Shown piece after piece: positions 48,935 to 60,266 of a stretch of DNA of 64,000 bases. Location: assembly GCF_003606385.1 (NCBI RefSeq), contig NZ_CP032514.1, positions 1,612,001-1,676,000 on the forward strand, in the 5' to 3' direction. The stretch comes from Actinomyces lilanjuaniae (GTDB lineage Bacteria; Actinomycetota; Actinomycetes; Actinomycetales; Actinomycetaceae). Position 1 is the stretch's first letter. Each line of letters starts with the position of its first letter. The translations under genes and the position numbers were made by a program. Under the pieces are notes generated by a model that had not been told where the DNA came from, did not search any database, and was given only the letters and a program-made list of their open reading frames with translations.

Positions 48935-49134
48935 CTACTGGCCCCTTTCTGCACAAAGCCCTGGACAAAGGCGGCCGCGTTGGTCTCGATGACGGAGTCG
49001 ATCTCGTCCAGGATCTCATCGACACCGATGACCTGGGCCTGGGTACCGACGGTACGCGGACCTGCCTGCGCCTGCGGGTCCCCTAGGACCTCGGCTGTCC
49101 CGACCTGCTGGTGGACGGTGTGCGACGGTGTCAT
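48935..49134 (-). CDS. pup: Prokaryotic ubiquitin-like protein Pup
   Basis: Pup is the protein tag used by PafA. Residues 37-61 show the typical helix-forming C-terminal half, DEILDEIDSVIETNAAAFV followed by QGFVQK. As written, the sequence continues QKGAS and on into pafA. Restoring one G to the G4 run (C4 on the + strand at 48942-48945) gives QKGGQ and a TAG stop at 48935-48937, the exact end expected of a Pup that needs deamidation by Dop. Corrected length is 66 residues. The ATG overlaps the dop stop (ATGA). The N-terminal half is divergent, as usual. Confidence 0.9.
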
Positions 49135-51074
49135 GTGCCTGTCTCCTCCCCGTGACGGATGCGGCCCCTGCCTGGAGGAGGCTCCTCCTCCAGGCAGCGG
49201 GCGCCTGCCTGCTCCCAGTCTCCCCCAGGAGCCACCTCCTCTCCAACGGCCTGGAGAATGGCAAGGGTCTCACCGTCGTCGGCGCGCACGCCGCCGGGAA
49301 GGTCCAGCCGAAGAAGGTCCTCGCGTCCCGGCAGGTCCAGGACCAGGCACGTCCAGGACGCTGCCACCACCTGCGGGTAGCGGGCGACAGCCAGCCCACG
49401 GGCCTGTGCCCTGGTCCCTCGGGGCGGAGCGTCCGCCGCCGCCGCCACCTCCTCGGCGGAGGCCAGCCTGTGCACGCGGCCGGCAGCGTCCAGCCGGTCC
49501 ACCACGGAGCGGCCCTGGCGCAGGTCCGCCCACTGGATGTCCAGTGCAGCCAGCCGCGGGTCCTCCCAGCCGCAGCCGTGGCGCCGACGCAGCGCCTGAC
49601 ACAGCTCCAGCTTGGCGACCCACTCCACCAGGGACGCCGCACTACCGCTGCGGTCGCGTGCCCACCGGCGCAGGGCCGCCAGGACCTCCGCCCACATGTC
49701 GAGCGCCTCCACGGTCTGTCGGCCGACGGACCCGGCGTCACAGCCCCCGAGATCCTCAGTCAGGGCCTGCCTGACAGCATCCAGGTAGTTTCCCTGGATG
49801 TCCAGCGCGGTCATGAGTCCACCTCGCGTGCGCAGCCTGTGGGTCAGCGAGGTGTCGTGGGAGAAGGCCCAGTGCTCCTCCACAGGGTCTCCGACCAGCT
49901 GGAGGTCGGCCAGGCGGCCCAGGCCCTGGCCGAGCCGGGTCTGTCGCTCCAGCAGCCACAGCACCAGGCTGGTGGTCGCCACCTTGAGGTAGACGGGTAC
50001 GTCAAAGCGGTTGGCGTCCCCGTTGATGACGTGCAGACGGCGGAAGCGCTGCGCGTCGGCGTGGGGCTCGTCGCGGGTGTTGACGATGGGGCGGCTGAAG
50101 GTAGTCTGCAGGCCGTGGACAGACTCCACGTAGTCGGCACGCTGGCTGACCTGGAACCCCGGCACCTCGCTGCGCTGGCCGATTCCCACGCGCCCGGCGC
50201 CTGCGTAGACAGGGCGGGTGACGAGAAAGGGGACGAGGGCTGCCGCCAGGTCTGCGAACGGAACCTCACGGGAGACCAGGTAGCTCTCATGCGAGCCGTA
50301 GGAGGCGCCTTTCCCGTCCACGTTGTTCTTGTACAGGACGACCTCCCCGCCTGCCTGCCTGGTCTTTGCCGACAGCACCGTAGCCTGCCCAGGTGCCCCG
50401 GAGGGTCCGGGCGGCTCCGGACCTGTCCGGACCAGCGTCTCCATGGCACGCTGGGCGACGACCTCCCCGGCACGATCCCATACCACAGCCTGGCGGGGGG
50501 TCAGGACCTCCGGGGAAGAGTACTCGGGGTGGGCGTGGTCGACGTAGAAGCGGGCGCCGTTGGACAGGACCAGGTTCGTCGCCGCTGGCAGCGTGGCCAT
50601 CTGGGCGCTGGGCCGGGGTCGGCTGCTCCAGGTTCCACGCACAGGCTGCCCCTGGCCCTCCTCTCCCCTGGTCCGAGCACCTCCGGGCTCTCCTACAGGG
50701 GCCGGGCCACGCTCTCCCGACGGCGCGGGATGAGACGGGTCGTCAGTCAGCTGGCTGGGGTACGCCCAAGCCCGGTCCAGGCGCCCTCCCCGCAGGTCGG
50801 CCAGAGGGTCCTCCCCCTCGTAGTCCCAGCGCACAGGCGGGGCGGCGGCCCCGTCAGCACCGACCAGGCCGCGACGGGACGAGGCGGCGTAGGCCTGGAC
50901 CACCCTAGTTGCCACCGCGACAGGGTGGGTCCGTGGAGCGCCGGGGCACAGAGCACCGTACTCCGTCTCCAGGCCGACCGGACGCTCCACCGGCTCCGGC
51001 GCCCCGTCCTGGTCCTCCCGGTCCTGCGGCTGCGGCGCCCCAGGCGCAGGGTCAGTCGCTGACGCTGGTCTCAC
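49131..51074 (-). CDS. dop: Pup deamidase/depupylase
   Basis: Dop deamidates the C-terminal Gln of Pup and removes Pup from targets. The 647-residue protein is homologous to PafA: GLETEYGALC, RFYVDHAHPEYSSPEVL (catalytic Asp), LYKNNVDGKGASYGSHESYL, PIVNTRDEPHADAQRFRRLH (last part FRRLHVINGDANR). It is longer than the usual 500 or so residues because of Gly/Pro/Arg-rich insertions at about 108-160 and 215-240; the first replaces or extends the region of the regulatory Dop loop. Because Pup here ends in Gln after correction, Dop activity would be required. Confidence 0.93.
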   Translation of the reverse strand: MRPASATDPAPGAPQPQDREDQDGAPEPVERPVGLETEYGALCPGAPRTHPVAVATRVVQAYAASSRRGLVGADGAAAPPVRWDYEGEDPLADLRGGRLDRAWAYPSQLTDDPSHPAPSGERGPAPVGEPGGARTRGEEGQGQPVRGTWSSRPRPSAQMATLPAATNLVLSNGARFYVDHAHPEYSSPEVLTPRQAVVWDRAGEVVAQRAMETLVRTGPEPPGPSGAPGQATVLSAKTRQAGGEVVLYKNNVDGKGASYGSHESYLVSREVPFADLAAALVPFLVTRPVYAGAGRVGIGQRSEVPGFQVSQRADYVESVHGLQTTFSRPIVNTRDEPHADAQRFRRLHVINGDANRFDVPVYLKVATTSLVLWLLERQTRLGQGLGRLADLQLVGDPVEEHWAFSHDTSLTHRLRTRGGLMTALDIQGNYLDAVRQALTEDLGGCDAGSVGRQTVEALDMWAEVLAALRRWARDRSGSAASLVEWVAKLELCQALRRRHGCGWEDPRLAALDIQWADLRQGRSVVDRLDAAGRVHRLASAEEVAAAADAPPRGTRAQARGLAVARYPQVVAASWTCLVLDLPGREDLLRLDLPGGVRADDGETLAILQAVGEEVAPGGDWEQAGARCLEEEPPPGRGRIRHGEETGT

Positions 51075-51152
51075 AACCAGCCTCCGTCCTGGTCCCCGGC
51101 ACCCGGTCCTGGTAGTCCTGGAGTCTCTGGCCGTCCAGACGGCCCCCCGACG

Positions 51153-52973
<1,821 letters not shown>

Positions 52974-52977
<4 letters not shown>

Positions 52978-54284
52978 GCGCCTGCTCCGTGCGGGTCCGG
53001 CACCGGCCGCGAGGACAGGCAGTGCCGCGAGGGTGGCTCAGCACCGTGCACGTCGTCGTCCCCGGCAGCGCCGGGCTGGACCGGGGTGGCGTCTAGGGGC
53101 TGCCTGGCTCGGGCGTCACGCAGGACGCGGCGGACCTTCTTGTCCGTACTCGTACGCTCCCCTATGTCCTGGGCCACCCAGTACCCGCCCTCGTCATAGG
53201 CGCCACGCGCTGGCGGCCGCTTGCGGGTGAGGGGACGGCTGCCCGCAGCCAGACGCCTCGCTGACACCAGGAAGCCGGTGTGGGCCACCATACGGTGGTC
53301 GGGCCGTACCGCCAGGCCGTCCACGTTCCAGGTACGCACCATCGACTCCCAGGAGACCGGCTCGGTGAAAAGCCCGCTGTGGCGCAGGGCCTCGACGGTG
53401 CGGGAGAGCTGGGTGACAGTGGCGACGTAGGTCACAAGGACCCCCCCTGGGACCAGGGCCGTGGCTACCGCCTCGGTGTTCTCCCAGGGAGCGAGCATGT
53501 CGAGGACCACCCGGTCGGCGGTGGCCGGGGTCACGTGGGCGGCGACGACGTCGGCGAAGTCGCCGGTGCGCAGCTCCCAGGCAGGGTGGTGCCCACCAAA
53601 CCAGGAGTCGACGTTGGAGGCGGCGATAGCCGCAAAGTCCTCCCGGCGCTCGACGGACAGCACGTGCCCCTGGGGGCCGACGGCACGTAGCAGGCTCATG
53701 GTCAGCGCGCCCGAGCCCACTCCGGCCTCCAGCACGCGGGCCCCGGGGAAGATGTCGCCCAGAGCGACGACCTGGGCGGCGTCCTTGGCGTAGACCACCT
53801 GCGCCCCCCGCGGCATGGACAGGACGTAGTCGGCTAGCAGGGGCCGCAGCAGGAGCAGCTCGTGCCCGGTAGCGGTGACGATGACAGAGCCCTCCTCCAG
53901 ACCGACCACCTCCCGGTGGTGAAAGGACCCGCGCACGGACTGGAAGTAGCCGCGGGGGTCCAGGACGAAGGTGTGCTGACGACCCTTGGAGTCGGTGACC
54001 TGCACCCGGTCACCGTAGTGGAAGGGTCCTCGCCGTCCGGCCTGGTCCAGCACCTCCTGGGTCGGGTGACGTGGCAGGGAGGCGCTGGCGGCGGCTGCCG
54101 GGGGCGTCAGGGGCTGCGAAGAGGGGGCCTGCGGGCCTCCCTCAGCCTGGTCGGTCCCGGGACGACGCTCGCGGGACCGATCCTTTCGGAGCCGTGGTGA
54201 GGGGGCACAGCGGCTTGCCGGGGCACCCGGAGCAGGGTCGCCCGGGGACCCGGGACCACGGAGGCTGGGGCTGCTGTCTGTCAT
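52974..54284 (-). CDS. trmI: tRNA (adenine-58-N1)-methyltransferase
   Basis: TrmI methylates A58 in the T loop of tRNA. The 436-residue protein contains the beta-rich N-terminal domain (FHYGDRVQVTDSKGRQHTF), and the SAM-binding core with VLEAGVGSGALTMSLLRAVG, VERREDFA, and DRVVLDMLAPWE. About 90 N-terminal and 70 C-terminal residues are extra and low-complexity. I chose the ATG at 54284 (TDSSPSLRGPG); upstream frame would run into the MFS gene. trmI beside arc is the usual actinobacterial order. Confidence 0.92.
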
Positions 54285-54385
54285 CACCAGGAAGTCTATG
54301 ACCTCCGCCCCGGTGCACCCGACGACGACGGGACGGGTGGTGGCACGTGGGGGACAACGCGTCACCGTGCTCGCGCCTACACCGC

Positions 54386-55609
54386 TCAGGCCTCCGGCAG
54401 ATGTCTCTTCTGGGTGGTACGCCCTACGACCGTGTAGGCAGCCCAGGCTCCTGTGACACCCACAACCATGACTACCACCATCGGCACAGCCGTGTCGCTG
54501 CCGCCTGAGCTGGCAAGCGGGGCGGCGGTCGCGTTGGCCACGGCCTGCGCCAGGCCCAGCAGGGCGTTGGCAGCCCCCGCGACATGGCGCACCTCCCCCA
54601 GCGCCAGGGCGCTGGAGTTGCCGAAGACGAAGGCCTGGGCGGACATCACCATCAGAAACCCTGCGCACAACGGGACCAGTGCCACGTCAAGAAGGACGAC
54701 GCTGACCGCCACGACTATGACTCCCACCGCCGAGACGGACAGCCCCAGGGCGACGAGCCGGTGGGGCCTGACCCGGGTGACAAGGTTGGCGTTGACCACC
54801 GACAGGAGCATCTGGCTGCCCGCGGTGCTGGCGAAGAAGAGGGAGAAGGCCATGGGGCTGAGCCCTGTGATCCCCTGGAGGATGAAGGACGAGGAGGAGA
54901 TGTAGGCGAACATGGCAAAGCCGGAGAAGGCAGAGGTGAGCATGTACCCGACGAACCGTCGCCGGGCCACCAGCACACGCACCCCGGAGACCAGGCGCCT
55001 GGTTCCTCCGGACTGGCGCCTGTGCGGGGGCAGGGTCTCAGGCACCAGGAGCGCTGCCGTCGCGGTCATGAGCAGGCCGAAGCCCATCAGGCACCAGAAG
55101 ACGGCACGCCACGTGCCCACGGTCAGTACCGCGCCCCCGGCCACGGGAGCCACCATGGGTGCCAGGGCGCTGACAGCCATGAGGATCGACATGAAGCGGG
55201 CGAGCATGTCCCCGTGGGCGACGTCGACGAGGACCGACCGTCCCACCACTGCGGCGGCACCGCCACCAAGCCCCTGGAGCAGGCGCCCCAGGACGAGCAC
55301 AGTGATGTTCGGCGCCAGGGCGCACACGACGGCGCCGACGGTGCACACAAGCCCGCCAGCCACCATGGGCAGGCGACGTCCCCGCTGGTCGGACACCGGC
55401 CCGCCGATAAGCTGACCCAGGGCCATACCGACAAAGAAGGCGGTCAGCGTCAGGCCCACGCTGGTCGCCGACGTGTGCAGGTCTGCTGTGACCTCCGGGA
55501 AGGCGGGACTGTACATGTCCGTCGCGAAGGGGGGCACAGCGTTCTGGACCGCCAGGGCCAGGAGGAGACCCGTTGAGGCGGCAGCGGGTCTGGAGGACAG
55601 CGAGGTCAC
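54386..55609 (-). CDS. Bcr/CflA-type MFS drug efflux transporter
   Basis: This roughly 407-residue protein has 12 membrane segments. PPFATDMYSPAFPEV in helix 1 is the Bcr/CflA hallmark, and GGPVSDQRGRRLPMV in the loop between helices 2 and 3 is the MFS signature. ARFMSILMAVSALAPMVAP also fits the group. The GTG at 55609 follows GAAGGA; an in-frame GTG at 55624 is possible. Substrates cannot be told from sequence. Confidence 0.85.
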   Translation of the reverse strand: MTSLSSRPAAASTGLLLALAVQNAVPPFATDMYSPAFPEVTADLHTSATSVGLTLTAFFVGMALGQLIGGPVSDQRGRRLPMVAGGLVCTVGAVVCALAPNITVLVLGRLLQGLGGGAAAVVGRSVLVDVAHGDMLARFMSILMAVSALAPMVAPVAGGAVLTVGTWRAVFWCLMGFGLLMTATAALLVPETLPPHRRQSGGTRRLVSGVRVLVARRRFVGYMLTSAFSGFAMFAYISSSSFILQGITGLSPMAFSLFFASTAGSQMLLSVVNANLVTRVRPHRLVALGLSVSAVGVIVVAVSVVLLDVALVPLCAGFLMVMSAQAFVFGNSSALALGEVRHVAGAANALLGLAQAVANATAAPLASSGGSDTAVPMVVVMVVGVTGAWAAYTVVGRTTQKRHLPEA

Positions 55610-55662
55610 ACCTGATCCTTCCACGTCGATGTCACCGGGCCTTCACCAGGTGTGCCGGGCTG

Positions 55663-56814
55663 TCACCGAGCCCCGGTCGGGACCGCGCCGCTGATGGCGT
55701 CCGACTCCACCAGCACGAGCCACCGGGACACGGATCGGGCCGCCTGCATCGCCTCGGCAGCCTGCTGACCCGTCACGGCGGTGGTGAGGCAGGCAGGCGG
55801 CAGGACCGTACACACCTGGTCGGCGACGGCCTCCGCCCCACTCCCCTCGGCCTGCAGGCCGACCTGGGCCAGCGTAGCGGTGTCGATGCCGCCCACCAGC
55901 CGCGGCCCGTCGGCGACGATTACCAGGTCCACCCGCTCCAGCAGGGACCTGACCTGCGGTACCGGGGTGTCACGGCCCGTGACGGCCACCGGGCGGGCCA
56001 GGGTCCGCAGGTCGAGGGAGGCCGCCGCACGCGAGCCACGGCCGAGCCCCAGAACCCGCCAGCTGGTGGCGCCGACGGACCAGCCCACCAGCGCCACCAG
56101 GACCAGGGTGGTAGCACCGGGACGCAGGCCGTAGACAACTAGTGGCCGCAGGACCCACCACCACGCCGCTGCCGCGACGACGAGCAGACCTCCCCAGGCG
56201 GCGGTCCTGCGCCCCAGGTCCTGGTTGCCGGTCAGCTGGGCGAGGAGGGCCGCCAGGGCGTGGCCGCCGTCCAGGGGCAGGCCCGGGAGCGCGTTGAAGA
56301 CCGCCAGGGCGAGGTTGACCCACGTCAGGGCCCAGGCGGTCGCATAGACCGGGAGCGCCCACTGCCCATCCGCCTCCCAGACAAGCCGCTGGACCTGGGT
56401 CCCTCCTGCCCACAGGAGCAGGTTGGCAGCAGGACCGGACAGAGAGGTTAACGCGTCCTTCCACGGCGCCCAGGCACTGGCGGCCCGCCCGAAGCTGGTA
56501 CGTCCTCCCCACAGGTAGAGCTCGTAGCGCACGGGTCTGCAGCCCAGCAGCGTCCCGGTCAGGCCGTGGGCGAGCTCATGGAGGAGGACGCTGAGGGCCA
56601 CGCCTACGACGGTGGCGGCAACCACACCGACCACGACCGACGTGCCCAGGGCTCCCAGGGCACGGGAGACTGAGGGGTACCAGCCGACGGCGGCCAGGAG
56701 CCCCAGCAGCAGGGAGCTGGCAGACACAACCACCGGCGCCCCGCCGACGCGCCCCAGGACCCACTCGCCGGACCGTCCCGACCGTGCCGGGGGCAAGGTG
56801 GAGGAGAAAGGCAT
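55663..56814 (-). CDS. Site-2 protease-type M50 metalloprotease
   Basis: The 383-residue membrane protein has the zinc-binding HELAH (in LSVLLHELAHGLTG) and the second motif NALPGLPLDGG, which supplies the third ligand. About six membrane segments precede a cytoplasmic CBS-like region (about 285-375). This matches the Rip3 group of site-2 proteases. Such proteases cleave transmembrane substrates such as anti-sigma factors, but no candidate substrate gene lies nearby. It is divergent from the RecB-like gene. Confidence 0.88.
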   Translation of the reverse strand: MPFSSTLPPARSGRSGEWVLGRVGGAPVVVSASSLLLGLLAAVGWYPSVSRALGALGTSVVVGVVAATVVGVALSVLLHELAHGLTGTLLGCRPVRYELYLWGGRTSFGRAASAWAPWKDALTSLSGPAANLLLWAGGTQVQRLVWEADGQWALPVYATAWALTWVNLALAVFNALPGLPLDGGHALAALLAQLTGNQDLGRRTAAWGGLLVVAAAAWWWVLRPLVVYGLRPGATTLVLVALVGWSVGATSWRVLGLGRGSRAAASLDLRTLARPVAVTGRDTPVPQVRSLLERVDLVIVADGPRLVGGIDTATLAQVGLQAEGSGAEAVADQVCTVLPPACLTTAVTGQQAAEAMQAARSVSRWLVLVESDAISGAVPTGAR

Positions 56815-56957
56815 GCGCCAGAGCCTACGTCAGCCTGTGTCGGCTCTGCGTGGCACCACCCGCAGGGGCCGCCCACTGCAGCCGGCCGTCAGGGACACTG
56901 TCCACAGGCCCGTGCACCCAAGCGGCTATCACCCGCTGACAGCGGTAGCGTCACCCC

Positions 56958-57935
56958 ATGACCCAGCTGCCCCAGCCGGCCCAGCCGCAACAGCCACGCA
57001 ACCAGCCGGAGGGTAGGTCGCGCCCGCCACATCCCGCCACGTCACCGGGAGAGACCGTCCGCGCCCCTTCGCAGACGCAGCGGGCAGGGCAGGCCCACGG
57101 CTGGGATCGCAGACGGGCCGCTCTGTCTCCGTCCCGGGCCAAGGACTTCCTCCAGTGCCCGCTCCTGTTCCGGCTTCGTACGGTAGACCGCTTGCCTGAG
57201 CCCGGGTCGCTGGCGACCCACAAGGGAACCGTGGTGCACAGCGTGCTGGAGCGTCTCTATGACCTTCCTGCCACCGAGCGCACCGCGCAGGCGGCGGTGG
57301 CGATGCTTCCCGGCCAGTGGGAGGCCCACCGGGAGAAGAACCCGGCCGTCATGGAGCTGTTCACTGATGCCACACAGGTGGAGAAGTGGCTGGAGGAGGT
57401 CCAGGACCTGGTCCGCGCCTACTTCTCCCTGGAGGACCCCACCCGTCTAGAGCCTGCCGAGCGCGAGCTCCTGGTCCAGGTCGAGACCTCCGACGGCCTG
57501 CTCCTGCGTGGCTTCGTGGACCGTCTCGACGTCGCCCCCGACGGCGCCATGCGGGTGGTGGACTACAAGACCGGCCGCAGCCCGCACCCCCGCTACATAG
57601 AGGACGCCCTGTTCCAGATGCGCTTCTACGGGCTGGTGCTGTGGCGGCTGCGGGGCCGGGTCCCGGCCCGCCTTCAGCTCGTCTACCTCAGGGACGGGCG
57701 CACCCTTACCCACGACCCCCGCCCAGGCGAGCTAGAGTCTGCAGAGATCAGGCTCACACAGATGTGGCATGAGATCGAGGACTGCGCCCGGGCAGGAGAG
57801 TTCAGGCCGCGCCGCTCGCGTCTGTGCGACTGGTGCTCCTTTCAGCCCCAGTGCCCCCTTTTCGGGGGCACCACTCCCTCAATCCCGGACGACGGCCTGG
57901 CCCGCCTCCTTACCGCGCGCCGACCTGCCAGCTGA
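56958..57935 (+). CDS. RecB-family PD-(D/E)XK exonuclease
   Basis: The 325-residue protein is a stand-alone Cas4/RecB-like nuclease. It has the conserved His in KGTVVHSVLERL, the Asp in RGFVDRLDV, and the catalytic VVDYKTG. Cysteines for an iron-sulfur cluster are present: one in DFLQCPLLF and three near the end in RLCDWCSFQPQCPLF. Actinobacterial homologues of this size (e.g. Rv2119-like) are of unknown role in DNA metabolism. The distance from the CRISPR locus argues against a Cas4 role. The N-terminal 45 residues are Pro/Gln-rich. Confidence 0.85.
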   Translation: MTQLPQPAQPQQPRNQPEGRSRPPHPATSPGETVRAPSQTQRAGQAHGWDRRRAALSPSRAKDFLQCPLLFRLRTVDRLPEPGSLATHKGTVVHSVLERLYDLPATERTAQAAVAMLPGQWEAHREKNPAVMELFTDATQVEKWLEEVQDLVRAYFSLEDPTRLEPAERELLVQVETSDGLLLRGFVDRLDVAPDGAMRVVDYKTGRSPHPRYIEDALFQMRFYGLVLWRLRGRVPARLQLVYLRDGRTLTHDPRPGELESAEIRLTQMWHEIEDCARAGEFRPRRSRLCDWCSFQPQCPLFGGTTPSIPDDGLARLLTARRPAS

Positions 57936-58596
57936 GGGCGGACCCCCGCCTGCCAGTCGCAGCAGCCCCGTCAGCCCCCTACGGCCGTCCCACAATCCGG
58001 ACAATCTACACGTCCCCGACCCAGACCTTGCCAGAGTCTCGCCGTGACCGCTAGTGTTCCTGGCAAGCGGCCTCTTCCGGCCGCGTCCCCGTCTCGTAAA
58101 GCTAGCCAGTAGGACTAGCAGGACCGGAGCAGCCCATGAACGCCAGCCAGGCCCCCACCTGCCGTACCGCACCGCGCGGGACCCGGCTGTGTATGTCCCT
58201 GGCCTGGACGCGCTGAGGCAGGCTGCTCGCGGCAACGTTCCCTCATCTCAGCAGCCTTTCCCTTGAGGGCCACCCGTCCCGTAGCGGTACAGGTGCCCCA
58301 CGTCCCGGCCAGGACACGTACAGGGCCTCGTCGCCCGTTCCCACTCCTTCCCGCCTCCATCTGCGGGCCTGGCAGTGGCGTGCCTCCATCGCCTTGGGGC
58401 GCCACTGAATAGGACTCGCCCCTCACCAACCCCGACCCGCGCACCTTTGAGCGCCATCACGGTGGTGCGGGCCGGTCTCGCCTCCCCTGCCCACGGCTGC
58501 TGCACGAGTACGGCCCACCTGCGGATCGCCCCACAGCCCGCAGCCGCACACAGACACATCGATAGACATACCAAGACATACGCTTAAGGACACTCC
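57936..58596. other. Long intergenic region, no gene seen
   Basis: About 660 bp without a convincing gene in either direction. The short frames have poor codon use and no family similarity that I recognise. The last 60 bp before the transporter is less GC-rich (ACATCGATAGACATACC) and ends in AAGGA, so it likely holds the promoter and ribosome-binding site of that gene. Confidence 0.5.
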
Positions 58597-59690
58597 ATGA
58601 TTATCACCGGACTTGCCGTGGGCGCTGCCCTCGGCTTCATCCTCCAGCGCGGCCGGTTCTGCATCACCGGCGCGTTCAGGGACCTGTGGGTCTCCCGCTC
58701 CTGGCGCTGGTTCACTGCCTTCCTCCTGGCCGTAGCCGTCCAGTCCGTCGGCGTGGCCGCTCTGACCGGCCTGGGAGCTATCAACCCGGAGGTCCCCCGG
58801 CTCTCCGTCGTGGCCACCGTGGCCGGGTCCTTTATCTTCGGCACCGGGATCGTCCTGGCCGGGGGCTGCGCCACCGGGACCTACTACCGGGCCGGGGAGG
58901 GACTGGTCGGCTCCTGGTTCGCGCTGGTCGCCTACGCGGTGACCGCAGCCGCCTCCAAGAACGGCATCCTGGCCGGAACCACAGAGTGGGTCAAGGGCCT
59001 GTGGGTCACCGAGCTGACGACGCTGCCCGCCACCATCGGCGTCCCCGACTGGGCAGGAGTAGTCATCCTGGTTGGCCTCACTGCCGTCCTGGTGCACCGC
59101 AGGGTCGTCGCCTCTCGGGGCCTGGGACCACAGGTCGGGCTGCCCGCCCAGCGCCGGGGCCTGGCCCACCTCCTCCTGGAGAGGTCCTGGAACCCGCTGG
59201 TGACCGGGGCCCTGGTCGGTGCCGTGGCAATCCTCGCCTGGCCCCTGTCCTGGGCGTCCGGGCGTGAGGACGGGCTGGGTATCACCACACCCTCGTCGAA
59301 CCTGGTGGGGCTTGTCGTCACCGGGGACACCGAGTACCTGGACTGGGGTGTGCTGCTGGTCCTGGGCATCCTCCTGGGCTCTTACCTAGCGGCCAAGGCC
59401 TCCGGCGAGTTCCGCGTGCGTGTACCCTCCGCCAGCGTCATCCAGCGCTCCATCGGGGCGGCGTCCTCATGGGCGTGGGAGCAGCCTGGGCAGGCGGGTG
59501 CTCCATCGGTAACGCCCTGGTCCAGACCTCCCTGCTGTCGTGGCAGGGCTGGATGGCACTGACCTTCCAGGTGCTCGGGGTCGGCGCCGCCGCCTGGGCC
59601 ACCATCATCCGTCCCCGCCAGCGTCGCCGCGCAGCCAGGGCAGCTGGATCTAGCGCAACCACGCAGCCCGCTGCCGCCACGGTCAGGTGA
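58597..59690 (+). CDS. YeeE/YedE-type thiosulfate transporter, one frameshift
   Basis: The membrane protein has about nine helices and three conserved cysteine motifs of the YeeE (TsuA) family: RGRFCITGAF near the start, LAGGCATGTYYRAGEG in the middle, and WAGGCSIGNALVQ near the end. These cysteines are thought to hand thiosulfate through the channel. The frame breaks at about 59457-59460; one extra G there joins IQRSIG to GGVLMGVGAAW. A TusA-like gene follows 187 bp downstream, the typical YeeE-YeeD arrangement. Confidence 0.88.
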
Positions 59691-59877
59691 GGTGGCAGCC
59701 GGGCAGGCGGCGAAGGGGCGAGGAGAAGATGCGACGAAAGGAGCAAGGAGCGGTCCCCGCCGCCGGACGGCAGCCGTAGCACCCTCACCATGAGGTCGGC
59801 ACCTGCCAGGAAGACACCTGCCACAAGCACGTACCCACACAGTACAGAAAAGCACAAAGCACAGAGAGGACATCCTC

Positions 59878-60099
59878 ATGCGTACCGTCCTGGAGACCAC
59901 CGGCCAGGTGTGCCCGTTCCCCGTCCTGGAGGCAGAGGAGGCCATGGCTGAGCTCGACCCGGGGGACGAGCTGGTCATCAACTTTGACTGCACCCAGGGA
60001 ACCCAGTCGCTGCCTGCCTGGGCCTCTGACAACGGCTACGAGGTCACCGAGTTCCTCAAGACCGGTGACGCTGCCTGGTCCATCACCGTGCGCCGGTAG
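59878..60099 (+). CDS. TusA-like sulfurtransferase (YeeD-type)
   Basis: This 73-residue protein is a TusA/SirA-fold sulfur carrier with the active-site cysteine in GQVCPFPVLEAEEAM (Cys-Pro-x-Pro). A second cysteine lies in INFDCTQG. It is paired with the YeeE-type transporter upstream, so it probably accepts or helps transport thiosulfate-derived sulfur. Good ribosome-binding site (AGAGAGGA) precedes the ATG. Confidence 0.92.
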   Translation: MRTVLETTGQVCPFPVLEAEEAMAELDPGDELVINFDCTQGTQSLPAWASDNGYEVTEFLKTGDAAWSITVRR

Positions 60100-60266
60100 T
60101 TCCCACCCGAGTCGTGCCCCGTCGCCAGCCTCGCCGCCCACGTGGCCACCGGGGCTGGCGACGGGTGCAGCGCTTTCGGGCCGGGATCCTCGGCCAACGC
60201 TGGTACAGGCGCCCGCAACCTGGGTGCCGGCAACCAGGGGCTCGCAGGAACTACTACGGTTGTCCC

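Noticed and set aside
47509-49134. A new Pup-PafA fusion enzyme
   Set aside because: A one-base correction gives a canonical Pup terminus and stop, and the same type of error occurs throughout the window.
56958-57935. RecB-like nuclease as a distant Cas4 for the CRISPR system
   Set aside because: Type I-E systems do not use Cas4, and the gene is 42 kb from the array in a housekeeping context.
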